Shown in pieces: positions 1-5,251 of a DNA stretch of 6,493 nt (positions are counted from its first letter, which is position 1; each line of letters opens with the position of its first letter). The notes under the pieces were generated by a model that saw only the letters and a program-made list of their open reading frames with translations, did no database searches and was not told the DNA's origin. Position numbers and translations under genes: made by a program. The DNA comes from an uncultured bacterium (GTDB taxonomy: Bacteria; Actinomycetota; Coriobacteriia; Coriobacteriales; Eggerthellaceae), in contig CANSQW010000078.1 in assembly GCA_947649215.1 (NCBI GenBank), positions 1 to 6,493 of the forward strand, read 5' to 3'.

Positions 1-40
1 GCGCCCCCGCAGCTCCCGGGGCGCCTGCGGCTCCGCGCGA

Positions 41-934
41 TCAGGCGTAGGGCTCCGCTTCCCGCGCGAGCACCTCGCCGAGCCTGCGAGCCAAGGCGCC
101 CACCTCCCGCGACGACCCCGCCAGGCGCACGACCGACTGGTGCAGCACCCTCGGGAAGTCGACCACCGGGACGGCCGCGATGCGGCTCGAGGCGAACTGG
201 CTCGCCGAGGTGCTCGGCAGCAGGAACGCCCCCGCGCCGCCCTCGATCATCCCGACGATGTAGGAGTGGCTGCGCGGCACGATGGTCAGGCGGGCGCCGG
301 CGGTGCGGCAGTACTCCACCCCGCGGGCACCCGCCAGCGTGTCCGCCTCGAGCGCGAGGAGGTTCTGCCCGGCGAAGTCCGCCGCCATGAGCCTGCGCTT
401 CCGGGCAAGCGGCGAGCCCGCCGACACGCAGGCGAGCGCCCGCGGCTCCGCGCTCCCAACGGGCTCGGCAACGAACTTCCGGCTGCGCGAGTCGAGCCAG
501 GTCACCGCCACCTCCAGATCGCTGCGGCCCAGGCGGCTCAGCGCCGTCTCCGACGAGCAGTCCACGATGCTGATGGCGAACTGGGGATACTCCGACGAGA
601 GCCCGACGATGGTCGCCAGCGTCTTCGCGCTGAAGAGGAACAGCGGCAGCCCGATGCGCACGACCTTGGGCTCCGGAGCCTTCCCCCTGAGCCCCTCCAG
701 CGTGCTGCGCCACAGCGGCTTCAGGACGAAGAGCCGCTCGGCGAGGAAGCGCCCCTCGGGCGTCAGGGTCACGCCCTGGTGGCTGCGCACGAAGAGCTGC
801 ACGTCGAGCTCGTCCTCGAGCCGGTTCATGGCCTCGGTCAGGGCCTGCCGCGACACGTAGTTTTCCTGCGCGGCCTTCGAGATGCTCTGCCTCTCGGACA
901 CCGCCAAAAACAGCTCCAGGCTCCGCACGTCCAC
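41..934 (-). CDS. LysR-family transcriptional regulator
   Basis: This encodes a DNA-binding regulator of about 297 residues, the usual LysR-family length. An N-terminal winged helix-turn-helix (residues about 3-62) shows the family pattern: a RSLELFLAVSE opening, a SISKAAQENYVSRQALT helix-turn-helix near 17-33, and a LFVRSHQGVTLTPEG wing. A substrate-binding-like region fills about 85-290, so a small-molecule effector is expected but cannot be named. I chose the GTG at 934 over the GTG at 964. GAGGGGG at 943-949 lies 8 bases upstream of it, and the truncated paralogue near 1403 has ATG at the aligned position behind the same leader. With the 964 start the protein would be 307 residues. Its 5' side holds a long hairpin and two palindromes that could serve as control sites. 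Target genes are unknown and may lie left of the window. Confidence 0.93.
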   Translation of the reverse strand: MDVRSLELFLAVSERQSISKAAQENYVSRQALTEAMNRLEDELDVQLFVRSHQGVTLTPEGRFLAERLFVLKPLWRSTLEGLRGKAPEPKVVRIGLPLFLFSAKTLATIVGLSSEYPQFAISIVDCSSETALSRLGRSDLEVAVTWLDSRSRKFVAEPVGSAEPRALACVSAGSPLARKRRLMAADFAGQNLLALEADTLAGARGVEYCRTAGARLTIVPRSHSYIVGMIEGGAGAFLLPSTSASQFASSRIAAVPVVDFPRVLHQSVVRLAGSSREVGALARRLGEVLAREAEPYA

Positions 935-976
935 GGCCACCACCCCCTCGGCCCCGATTCTCACCCAGAGTCGCCC
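907..976 (-). repeat. LysR 5'-end repeat, copy 1 (intact gene)
   Basis: Seventy bases covering the first codons of the intact LysR gene and about 42 bases of its leader match 1376-1443 in the same orientation. By eye there are six substitutions and one 2-base length difference, so roughly 90% identity. The match stops abruptly inside codon 10 on one side and after GTCGCCC on the other. Confidence 0.85.
943..949 (-). promoter_or_regulatory. Ribosome-binding site deciding the LysR start
   Basis: GAGGGGG on the minus strand lies 8 bases before the GTG at 934. The same heptamer lies 6 bases before the ATG of the LysR fragment at 1403. Its conservation in both copies supports the shorter start over the upstream GTG at 964. 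Confidence 0.6.
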
Positions 977-989
977 TCGGCAACAGCCC

Positions 990-1032
990 CGCTCCCGTTG
1001 TCATCTCCCCTCGCAAGATGACAGCGGGAGCG
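990..1032. repeat. Long inverted repeat (17-base arms, 9-base loop)
   Basis: Arms at 990-1006 and 1016-1032 pair along all 17 positions with one exception (998/1024), which is a G-U wobble in plus-strand RNA and an A-C mismatch in minus-strand RNA. The loop is 1007-1015. There is no T run on either side, so it does not look like a standard intrinsic terminator. It lies 56 bases upstream of the LysR start, in its leader if transcription begins beyond 1032. Possible roles are a leader structure, an operator or a relic of a foldback element; the sequence does not decide. Confidence 0.75.
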
Positions 1033-1044
1033 ATACGATAGAAA

Positions 1045-1099
1045 AGTGGCAAGGATACCTGTCCACTAATGGAAAAAGTGGCTTAGTTTCTTGGCCACT
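1045..1099. promoter_or_regulatory. Two tandem AGTGG-N13-CCACT palindromes, putative operators
   Basis: The first 23-base palindrome spans 1045-1067 and the second 1077-1099. Both have AGTGG and CCACT arms with a 13-base spacer, and the second extends to AGTGGC/GCCACT. They are offset by 32 bases, about three helical turns, so both would face the same side of the DNA. The stretch around them is AT-richer than the surrounding genes. The geometry fits paired binding of a dimeric regulator, perhaps controlling the minus-strand LysR gene. A weak minus-strand promoter candidate overlaps them (TGGACA at 1060-1065 and TATCGT at 1035-1040, 19-base spacer). No binding protein can be named. Confidence 0.4.
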
Positions 1100-1286
1100 T
1101 GTTCTGGGAGCTGCCCGCTTGCCGCACGATGACGAGAGTGCCCTCGCTCAGCGCGTCGCCGAACCGGTTGAGAAGCGCGAAGTCACGGCAGCCGTCTATG
1201 CCATGCTATTTGGCTGGCAGCACCTTCAAGTACTCGGAGTCGTACACGCCCACCGGGTACTCGCGGATATAGCCGTAGGCCCTCAT
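1083..1286 (-). pseudogene. Decayed serine-recombinase-like N-terminal fragment
   Basis: Reading from ATG at 1286, 68 codons run to TAA at 1083-1085, with an in-frame TAG at codon 27. Nearly all codons down to about 1104 end in G or C, as in the real genes here, so this was probably coding. It opens MRAYGYIREYP, which lines up without gaps with the resolvase start MRLFGYARVST. Later, a stretch with ALLNRF, then LSEGTLVIV and QAGS, resembles the LL...EGD.LVV..LDRLGR region of resolvases. The catalytic Ser is Tyr here and the LDRLGR arginines are absent, so even an unbroken version may have been inactive. There is no ribosome-binding site before the ATG. Homology ends near 1100, inside the second AGTGG/CCACT palindrome. 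The family assignment is tentative. Confidence 0.4.
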
Positions 1287-1287
1287 G

Positions 1288-1318
1288 TTGTATCGCATAC
1301 AAGGGGTATTTCATACAA
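1288..1318. repeat. Cluster of three ATACAA half-sites
   Basis: TTGTAT at 1288-1293 and ATACAA at 1297-1302 form a perfect palindrome with a 3-base spacer, and CATACAA recurs 16 bases on at 1312-1318. The cluster lies immediately upstream of the ATG of the recombinase-like fragment and may be an old operator or recombinase-binding site. The sequence alone shows no function. Confidence 0.35.
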
Positions 1319-1343
1319 ATAATGCGACGAACACCCCGCTAAT

Positions 1344-1403
1344 CTATGCCAATAATTCGATTTGACAATTACAAGAAAACAACTCCAGGCTTCGCGCGTC
1401 CAT
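1344..1403 (-). pseudogene. Truncated 5' end of a second LysR-family gene
   Basis: From ATG at 1403, behind GAGGGGG, the frame reads MDARSLELF, matching the first nine residues of the intact LysR protein at 41-934. It then continues with ten unrelated residues (SCNCQIELLA) to TAG at 1344-1346. The helix-turn-helix and everything after it are gone. The AT-rich sequence from about 1375 downward shares nothing with the intact gene, so an insertion or deletion joined foreign DNA inside codon 10. A functional 19-residue peptide is possible but unlikely. Confidence 0.7.
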
Positions 1404-1443
1404 GGCCACCCCCCTCGGCCCCGATTCTCGCCCAGGGTCGCCC
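1376..1443 (-). repeat. LysR 5'-end repeat, copy 2 (truncated paralogue)
   Basis: Sixty-eight bases match 907-976. The repeat includes nine codons, the ribosome-binding site and about 40 bases further upstream. Within the codons the changes are the start (GTG to ATG), one Val-to-Ala change and two silent changes, which suggests divergence under protein-level constraint before truncation. Confidence 0.8.
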
Positions 1444-1663
1444 GCGACGGCGGATGGGTGATGAGCCGGCGTTTTGGCGTCTCCCGCCAGACGATCGCAA
1501 TTCCGTGTTTTAATGTATGAATCATTGTTCCTGAAAATGTTACGAGATCGAACTCGCCGACTGAATGCCCTCGCTTTTCGAAGCCATCTGAGCAGAAAAC
1601 GGACGCATCGCCTTACCACCAAGCCCGAACGGGGACAAAGCGGACCATAGTTGAGACAGCATG

Positions 1664-1670
1664 AAGGGAG
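1664..1670 (+). promoter_or_regulatory. Ribosome-binding site deciding the start of the small membrane protein
   Basis: AAGGGAG lies 8 bases before the ATG at 1679, an ideal spacing. The alternative in-frame ATG at 1661 has only a weak GAGA-type sequence upstream and would place this motif inside the gene. Confidence 0.6.
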
Positions 1671-1678
1671 TCTGCAGA

Positions 1679-2173
1679 ATGCGCCACCTACTTTCTCTGC
1701 TTCACGGCCCTCGATTATCCTCAGGTTTAGCTTTGCAGGGTCGCACTCGCATTCTTTTCGCTCTTCTCGCAGCCATCGGTATTTCAGCGATTCTTTTTGC
1801 TGCTTATTGGTTTGGCATAGCGAATAATTATGAAAGGAACTCCATGGAGGGGTTCCCGCTTAACGGCATGTACGTCTCCGCTCATGCGAGCCGCCCATCT
1901 GCCGCCTTCCTCGAAAGCGACAATGATGATTTGTCGGGAGTCTACCAAGTCATCAATAAAGACGACCTTGTCCTGGAGGGCACTTATGCGCAGACTTTCG
2001 ACCCAAATGTATACACGCTTTTCGATCAAGAGGGAAACACGGTTGGTAGCGCGCATTTAGCATTCGCTTCAAGAGAGGGCACCAACGGGTTGCTATTCTT
2101 ACAACTCAACGATTCCGAGGTCGTCCTCCGCAAGACCAACAGGGCCCCCGCCTTCCTCAAAGATCGCTCTTAG
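1679..2173 (+). CDS. Hypothetical membrane-anchored protein
   Basis: I do not recognise this 164-residue protein. A short, basic, probably cytoplasmic N terminus (about 1-24) precedes one hydrophobic segment at about 25-48 (ILFALLAAIGISAILFAAYW and following). The remaining 115 residues are polar and probably lie outside the membrane. They alternate in a way that suggests beta strands, with GTYAQTFDPNVYTLFDQEGN near 101-120 as the most distinctive stretch. There is no lipobox or signal-peptidase site, so it is probably anchored rather than released. The start at 1679 is set by its ribosome-binding site; starting at 1661 would add six residues. Many codons end in A or T, unlike the neighbouring genes, which suggests acquisition from elsewhere. 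It stands alone, convergent with lysS, and no promoter is obvious upstream. Confidence 0.75.
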   Translation: MRHLLSLLHGPRLSSGLALQGRTRILFALLAAIGISAILFAAYWFGIANNYERNSMEGFPLNGMYVSAHASRPSAAFLESDNDDLSGVYQVINKDDLVLEGTYAQTFDPNVYTLFDQEGNTVGSAHLAFASREGTNGLLFLQLNDSEVVLRKTNRAPAFLKDRS

Positions 2174-2207
2174 AAAAGCAGCGGCCCCGCTTTTGGCGGG
2201 GCCGCTG
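2171..2207 (-). terminator. Intrinsic terminator of lysS
   Basis: A 12-base perfect GC-rich stem (2179-2190 with 2196-2207) encloses a 5-base loop. On the minus strand it starts 15 bases after the lysS stop and is followed by CTTTTCTA, a usable U tract. On the plus strand the hairpin follows the small membrane protein's stop by 5 bases but has no T run after it. It is therefore a strong terminator for lysS and at best a partial one for the convergent gene. Confidence 0.9.
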
Positions 2208-2222
2208 GATGCTGACTGGGAG

Positions 2223-4166
2223 CTAGTACAGCTTAGCGCCGGCGGGGATGCGGTCGTCAACCATGAGCAGGTTGAGGCGCTCCTCGGGCTCGCCGTCGTC
2301 GCCCGGCACCTCATGGACGGCGCTGATGATCATGCCGCAGGAGTCGATGCCCATCATCTTGCGCGGCGGCAGGTTGGTGATGGCGATGAGCGTCTTGCCC
2401 ACCAGCTCCTCGGGCTCGTAGTAGGCGTGGATGCCGGAGAGGATGACGCGCTCATCCCCCGTGCCGTCGTCGAGGGTGAACTGCAGCAGCTTCTTGGACT
2501 TCGGCACCGCCTCGCAGGCGAGCACCTTCACGGCGCGGAAGTCGGACTTGCTGAACGTGTCGAAGTCCACCTCGTCGGCGAACAGCGGCTCGATGACCAC
2601 GTTGGAGAAGTCGACGGGCGCAGCCGGCGCAGCAGTCTCCGCGGCCGGCGCCGCAGCGCGCACCCCGCCAGCGGGCGTCTCGTCCTTCATGTGGGGGAAC
2701 AGCAGCACGTCTCGAATGGAGGGGGCGTCGGTCAGCAGCATGACCAGGCGGTCGATGCCCACGCCCACGCCGCCCGCCGGCGGCATGCCGTACTCGAGCG
2801 CGCGGATGTAGTCGGCGTCGTAGCCCATGGCCTCGTCGTCGCCGAGGTCCTTCGCCTCCACCTGGGCGCGGAAGCGCTCGGCCTGATCCACCGGGTCGTT
2901 GAGCTCGGTGAAGGCGTTGGCGTACTCATGCCCCATGATGAACAGCTCGAAGCGCTGGGTGAGCTCCGGGTTGTCGGGGTGCTTCTTCGCCAGCGGCGAC
3001 ACCTCGAGCGGGTGGTCGATGACGAACGTGGGCTGCACGAGCTTCTCCTCAGCCACGGCCTCGAAGATCTCCGCGATGAGCTTGCCCTTGCCCCACGCGT
3101 CCTCGGCGTGCCCGCCGTTGCGCTCGAGGATGGACACGAGCTCCTCGCGGGTGCGCTCGAAGGAGACGTCCTCGCCGGCGCCCTCGCTGGCCAGCTCGAT
3201 CATCGAGGCGCGGCGCCAGGTGCCGTCCAAGTTGATCTCCGTGCCCTGGTAGGTGACCTTGAGCGTGCCGCAGGCCGCCATCGCCGCGGCCTTGATGTAG
3301 CCCTCGGTGAGGTCCATCATGCCGTCCAGGTCGGTGAAGGCCTGGTAGGCCTCCATGGTGGTGAACTCGGGGTTGTGGAACGGGTCCATGCCCTCGTTGC
3401 GGAACTGGCGGCCGATCTCGAACACCTTCTCGAAACCGCCCACGAGCAGGCGCTTCAGCGGCAGCTCCGTGGCAATGCGCAGGTAGTAGTCGCGATCCAG
3501 CGCGTTGAAGTGCGTGATGAAGGGCTTCGCGTTCGCACCGCCGATGATGGCGTGCAGGAAGGGGGTTTCCACCTCGTAGAAGCCCTGATCCTCCATGTAG
3601 CGGCGAATGGCCGACACGATCTTGAAGCGGCGTTCGAAAGTGGTGCGCACCTCGGGGTTCATGACCAGGTCCACATAGCGCTGGCGGTAGCGGGTCTCCT
3701 TGTCCTGCAGCCCGTGGAACTTCTCGGGCAAGGGGCGCAGCGACTTGCTCATGAGCTCGAAGGAGTCCACGGCCACGGACAGCTGGCCCCGGCGAGTGCG
3801 CATCATGGTACCGGTGACGGCGATCCAGTCGCCCACATCCAGGTCGCACAGGTCGGCGAAGCGCTCCTCGCCCAGCGCGTTGATGCGGCAGAACAGCTGG
3901 ATGTCGCAACCGGACTCACGCAGCTCCAAAAAGGCGATCTTGCCCTGCACGCGCTTGGCCATGATGCGGCCGGCGATGGTGACCGCATCCTCGGTGGAAT
4001 CGCCGTCCTCCAAGTGAGCGTACTGCTCGTTCAACGCACCCACGCTGTGACTGCGCTCGATGGAATGGCCGTAGGGGTCCACGCCCGCGGCAATCAGCGC
4101 CTCGCGCTTGGCCTTGCGCACCTCGATGGGATCGTCTTCGATTACCTCAACAGTTTCTTCAGCCAT
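2223..4166 (-). CDS. lysS: Lysyl-tRNA synthetase, class II, with C-terminal tRNA-binding domain
   Basis: This enzyme charges tRNA-Lys with lysine using ATP in the cytoplasm. At 647 residues it is about 140 longer than a typical bacterial LysS. The order is an N-terminal extension (1-60), an anticodon-binding OB fold (about 61-145), then the class II catalytic core. Motif 1 lies around 186-216 (VETPFLH, then GGANAKPF). Motif 2 lies around 249-275 (FRNEG at 255-259). Motif 3 lies around 464-491 (GVGIDRLVML). An Ala/Pro-rich linker (about 502-518) joins a second OB-type domain (about 535-647) of the Trbp111/EMAP-II type, recognisable by SDFRAVKVL, NLPPRKMMGI and SCGMIISAV. That module is usual at the end of MetRS and unusual on LysRS; it probably raises tRNA affinity. 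The start lies one base after the greA stop with only a weak GAG upstream, so translation is probably coupled to greA. Confidence 0.97.
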   Translation of the reverse strand: MAEETVEVIEDDPIEVRKAKREALIAAGVDPYGHSIERSHSVGALNEQYAHLEDGDSTEDAVTIAGRIMAKRVQGKIAFLELRESGCDIQLFCRINALGEERFADLCDLDVGDWIAVTGTMMRTRRGQLSVAVDSFELMSKSLRPLPEKFHGLQDKETRYRQRYVDLVMNPEVRTTFERRFKIVSAIRRYMEDQGFYEVETPFLHAIIGGANAKPFITHFNALDRDYYLRIATELPLKRLLVGGFEKVFEIGRQFRNEGMDPFHNPEFTTMEAYQAFTDLDGMMDLTEGYIKAAAMAACGTLKVTYQGTEINLDGTWRRASMIELASEGAGEDVSFERTREELVSILERNGGHAEDAWGKGKLIAEIFEAVAEEKLVQPTFVIDHPLEVSPLAKKHPDNPELTQRFELFIMGHEYANAFTELNDPVDQAERFRAQVEAKDLGDDEAMGYDADYIRALEYGMPPAGGVGVGIDRLVMLLTDAPSIRDVLLFPHMKDETPAGGVRAAAPAAETAAPAAPVDFSNVVIEPLFADEVDFDTFSKSDFRAVKVLACEAVPKSKKLLQFTLDDGTGDERVILSGIHAYYEPEELVGKTLIAITNLPPRKMMGIDSCGMIISAVHEVPGDDGEPEERLNLLMVDDRIPAGAKLY

Positions 4167-4167
4167 A

Positions 4168-4638
4168 TTAGTGCTCGATCTTCAGGATGGTCAGAGTGAT
4201 GTCGCGGCCGGTGGGGCCCGTGGTGGTCACCTCGTCGCCCTTCTTGCGGCCGAGCAGCGCCTGGCCGACGGGGGACTCGTTGGAGATCTTGCCCTCGGCG
4301 GCATCGGACTCGGCGCCGCCCACGATGGTGAACACCCGCTCGCGGCCGTTCATGTCCACCGTGACCACGCTGCCGATGTTCACCTTGCTCGAGCGCTTCG
4401 GCGTGTTCACCACGGTGGCCTCGGACAGGATGCGGCTGATCTCGGCGATGCGCGCCTCCATCATGCCCTGCTCGTTCTTCGCGTCGTCGTACTCGGAGTT
4501 CTCGGAGATGTCGCCGAACTCGCGGGCCACCTTGATGCGCTCGCCGATCTCGGCGCGCTTCTCGGTCTCCAGGTAGTGGAGCTCCTCCTCGAGCTTCTCC
4601 TTGCCTTCCTGCGTGAGGATGTAGTTGCTGTCTGCCAT
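4168..4638 (-). CDS. greA: Transcription elongation factor GreA
   Basis: GreA enters the secondary channel of RNA polymerase and stimulates cleavage of backtracked RNA, rescuing stalled elongation. The 156-residue length is normal. Residues 1-78 form the antiparallel coiled coil, with the tip motif GDISENSEYDDAKNEQ. Within it D43 and E46 match the acidic pair that helps coordinate the catalytic magnesium. Residues about 80-156 form the FKBP-like domain, with ISNESPVGQALLG near 118-130. The ATG at 4638 is chosen because AAGGA (4647-4651) lies 8 bases upstream and the protein then begins like other GreA proteins. A longer reading to 4797 would add 53 unrelated residues. The gene overlaps no neighbour and is one base from lysS, with which it forms an operon. 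Confidence 0.97.
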   Translation of the reverse strand: MADSNYILTQEGKEKLEEELHYLETEKRAEIGERIKVAREFGDISENSEYDDAKNEQGMMEARIAEISRILSEATVVNTPKRSSKVNIGSVVTVDMNGRERVFTIVGGAESDAAEGKISNESPVGQALLGRKKGDEVTTTGPTGRDITLTILKIEH

Positions 4639-4660
4639 GTTCTCCGTCCTTAGGGGTTGG

Positions 4661-4679
4661 GCACGTCTTTCCGACGTGC
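4661..4679 (-). other. Small hairpin in the greA leader
   Basis: Seven-base arms (GCACGTC/GACGTGC) enclose a 5-base loop, reading GGAAA on the minus strand. The structure ends about 22 bases before the greA start and leaves the ribosome-binding site free, so it may protect the 5' end or be incidental. Confidence 0.3.
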
Positions 4680-4726
4680 GCTCGATCGCGCTGCGCCGCG
4701 CTGGCGGTTCCGCGCGCTGACACAAG

Positions 4727-4760
4727 ATGAGCGCACCGCCGTGCCTGGCGGTGCGCTCGT
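4727..4760 (-). terminator. Hairpin after tatA, weak intrinsic terminator
   Basis: A perfect 12-base stem (4729-4740 with 4747-4758, extendable by a wobble pair and an A-T pair) encloses a 6-base loop and lies about 50 bases beyond the tatA stop. On the minus strand the bases after it are only moderately T-rich (TCTTGTG). It probably terminates tatA transcripts partly, letting some read through into greA-lysS. Confidence 0.6.
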
Positions 4761-4806
4761 GAAGCCGAATGTCGGCGCCGCCGGGATGGCGGGCCATCCG
4801 ATGGGG

Positions 4807-5064
4807 CTACTCGTCGGCCTTCTTGACGACGACCTTCTTCTTGACGGTCTTCTTGGGGGCCTTCTCGACCACTTCCTCGATGATCTCGTCCTGGTCGACG
4901 GCCTCCTCGATCTCCTTCTCGCCAGAGCCGATGCCGTCGCGCAGGTTCTTGACGGTCTTGCCCAGGGCGCTGCCAAGCTTCGGCAGGTTCTTCGGGCCGA
5001 AGATGAGCAGGATCACCGCGAGGATGATAAGCAGCTCGGGAACGCCCATTCCCAGAATTTTCAT
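4807..5064 (-). CDS. tatA: Sec-independent (twin-arginine) translocase subunit TatA
   Basis: TatA oligomerises in the cytoplasmic membrane to form the pathway by which TatC exports folded proteins with twin-arginine signals, including many cofactor-bearing oxidoreductases of anaerobes. The 85-residue protein has the family layout: a membrane helix at about 6-22 (GMGVPELLIILAVILLIF), the hinge FGPKNLPKLG at 22-31, and an amphipathic helix to about 45. A charged tail follows, acidic at about 49-68 and then lysine-rich at about 71-82. The start at 5064 has GGAGG (5070-5074) five bases upstream. A much longer open frame continues through the start but has no family match. tatC is not in the window, so this is an orphan tatA or tatE-like copy. 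It is divergent from the reductase gene at 5252. Confidence 0.95.
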   Translation of the reverse strand: MKILGMGVPELLIILAVILLIFGPKNLPKLGSALGKTVKNLRDGIGSGEKEIEEAVDQDEIIEEVVEKAPKKTVKKKVVVKKADE

Positions 5065-5099
5065 AGGTTCCTCCAAGGGCTTGCGCCCGCCTCGGTGCT

Positions 5100-5123
5100 G
5101 GGGCGAGCCCTCGCCCCTTTTTT
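5100..5123 (+). terminator. Plus-strand intrinsic terminator upstream of tatA
   Basis: A 7-base stem (5100-5106 with 5111-5117, sequence GGGGCGA/TCGCCCC) with a GCCC loop is followed directly by six T (5118-5123). The orientation stops plus-strand transcription, yet no plus-strand gene ends here: tatA lies opposite. It would stop antisense transcripts coming through tatA before they enter the reductase gene 128 bases on. In the tatA leader the same bases give a hairpin preceded by six A. Confidence 0.65.
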
Positions 5124-5184
5124 GCTGGGGGAAGGGTACCACAACCGCCCGTAAATGGAACGCCCCCGACGAAAACAACACCCC

Positions 5185-5215
5185 TTGCCCTAGAGTTCGC
5201 TCAAAGTGGTTCAAT
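5185..5215 (+). promoter_or_regulatory. Putative MerR-family-controlled promoter of the reductase gene
   Basis: TTGCCC (5185-5190) and TTCAAT (5210-5215) make -35 and -10 elements separated by 19 bases, longer than the usual 17. The spacer holds the partial dyad CTAGAGTTCGCTCAAAG, centred on GAG-TTCG-CTC. This resembles operators of AdhR/NmlR-type MerR regulators (CTTGAGT...ACTC.AAG), which activate stretched promoters by distorting the spacer. It lies 36 bases upstream of the start codon. No MerR gene is in the window. The inference rests on spacing and motif similarity only. Confidence 0.55.
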
Positions 5216-5251
5216 GGGGTTCTGAGCCGCGCTTCTGAGAGGAGAACCGCC

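Noticed and set aside
1..30. Overlapping alternative hairpins (1-7 with 18-24, or 7-12 with 25-30) beyond the LysR stop
   Set aside because: They could be a LysR terminator, but the stems are short, they compete with each other, and the T tract needed on the minus strand would lie outside the window.
140..1021. Plus-strand open frames opposite the LysR gene, and one continuing from 882 to 1322
   Set aside because: They are antisense to a clear LysR gene or run through hairpin and remnant sequence, have no recognisable domain, and lack a convincing ribosome-binding site.
1461..1520. A 19-residue plus-strand frame reading MSRRFGVSRQTIA, like a helix-turn-helix recognition region
   Set aside because: The resemblance covers only about a dozen residues, there is no ribosome-binding site or flanking domain, and such motifs occur by chance in GC-rich DNA. 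It could be a remnant, but I cannot support that.
1344..1622. A 92-codon minus-strand frame that runs into the truncated LysR start
   Set aside because: The part upstream of the ATG at 1403 is Arg-rich without any motif and overlaps the conserved untranslated leader shared with the intact LysR gene, so it is most likely non-coding.
2193..4199. A 668-codon open frame on the plus strand opposite lysS
   Set aside because: It lies exactly antisense to lysS, reads as a low-complexity Val/Leu/His/Asp-rich chain with no family motif, and is explained by the strong G/C third-position bias of lysS.
5125..5160. Minus-strand promoter candidates for tatA (for example TTCCAT, 16 bases, TACCCT)
   Set aside because: Both elements match the consensus poorly, and no alternative in the region stands out.
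4769..5251. An upstream extension of the aldo/keto reductase frame
   Set aside because: It is antisense to tatA and crosses a plus-strand terminator. The family start MEYRPLGTTGLEAS and a good ribosome-binding site fix the start at 5252.
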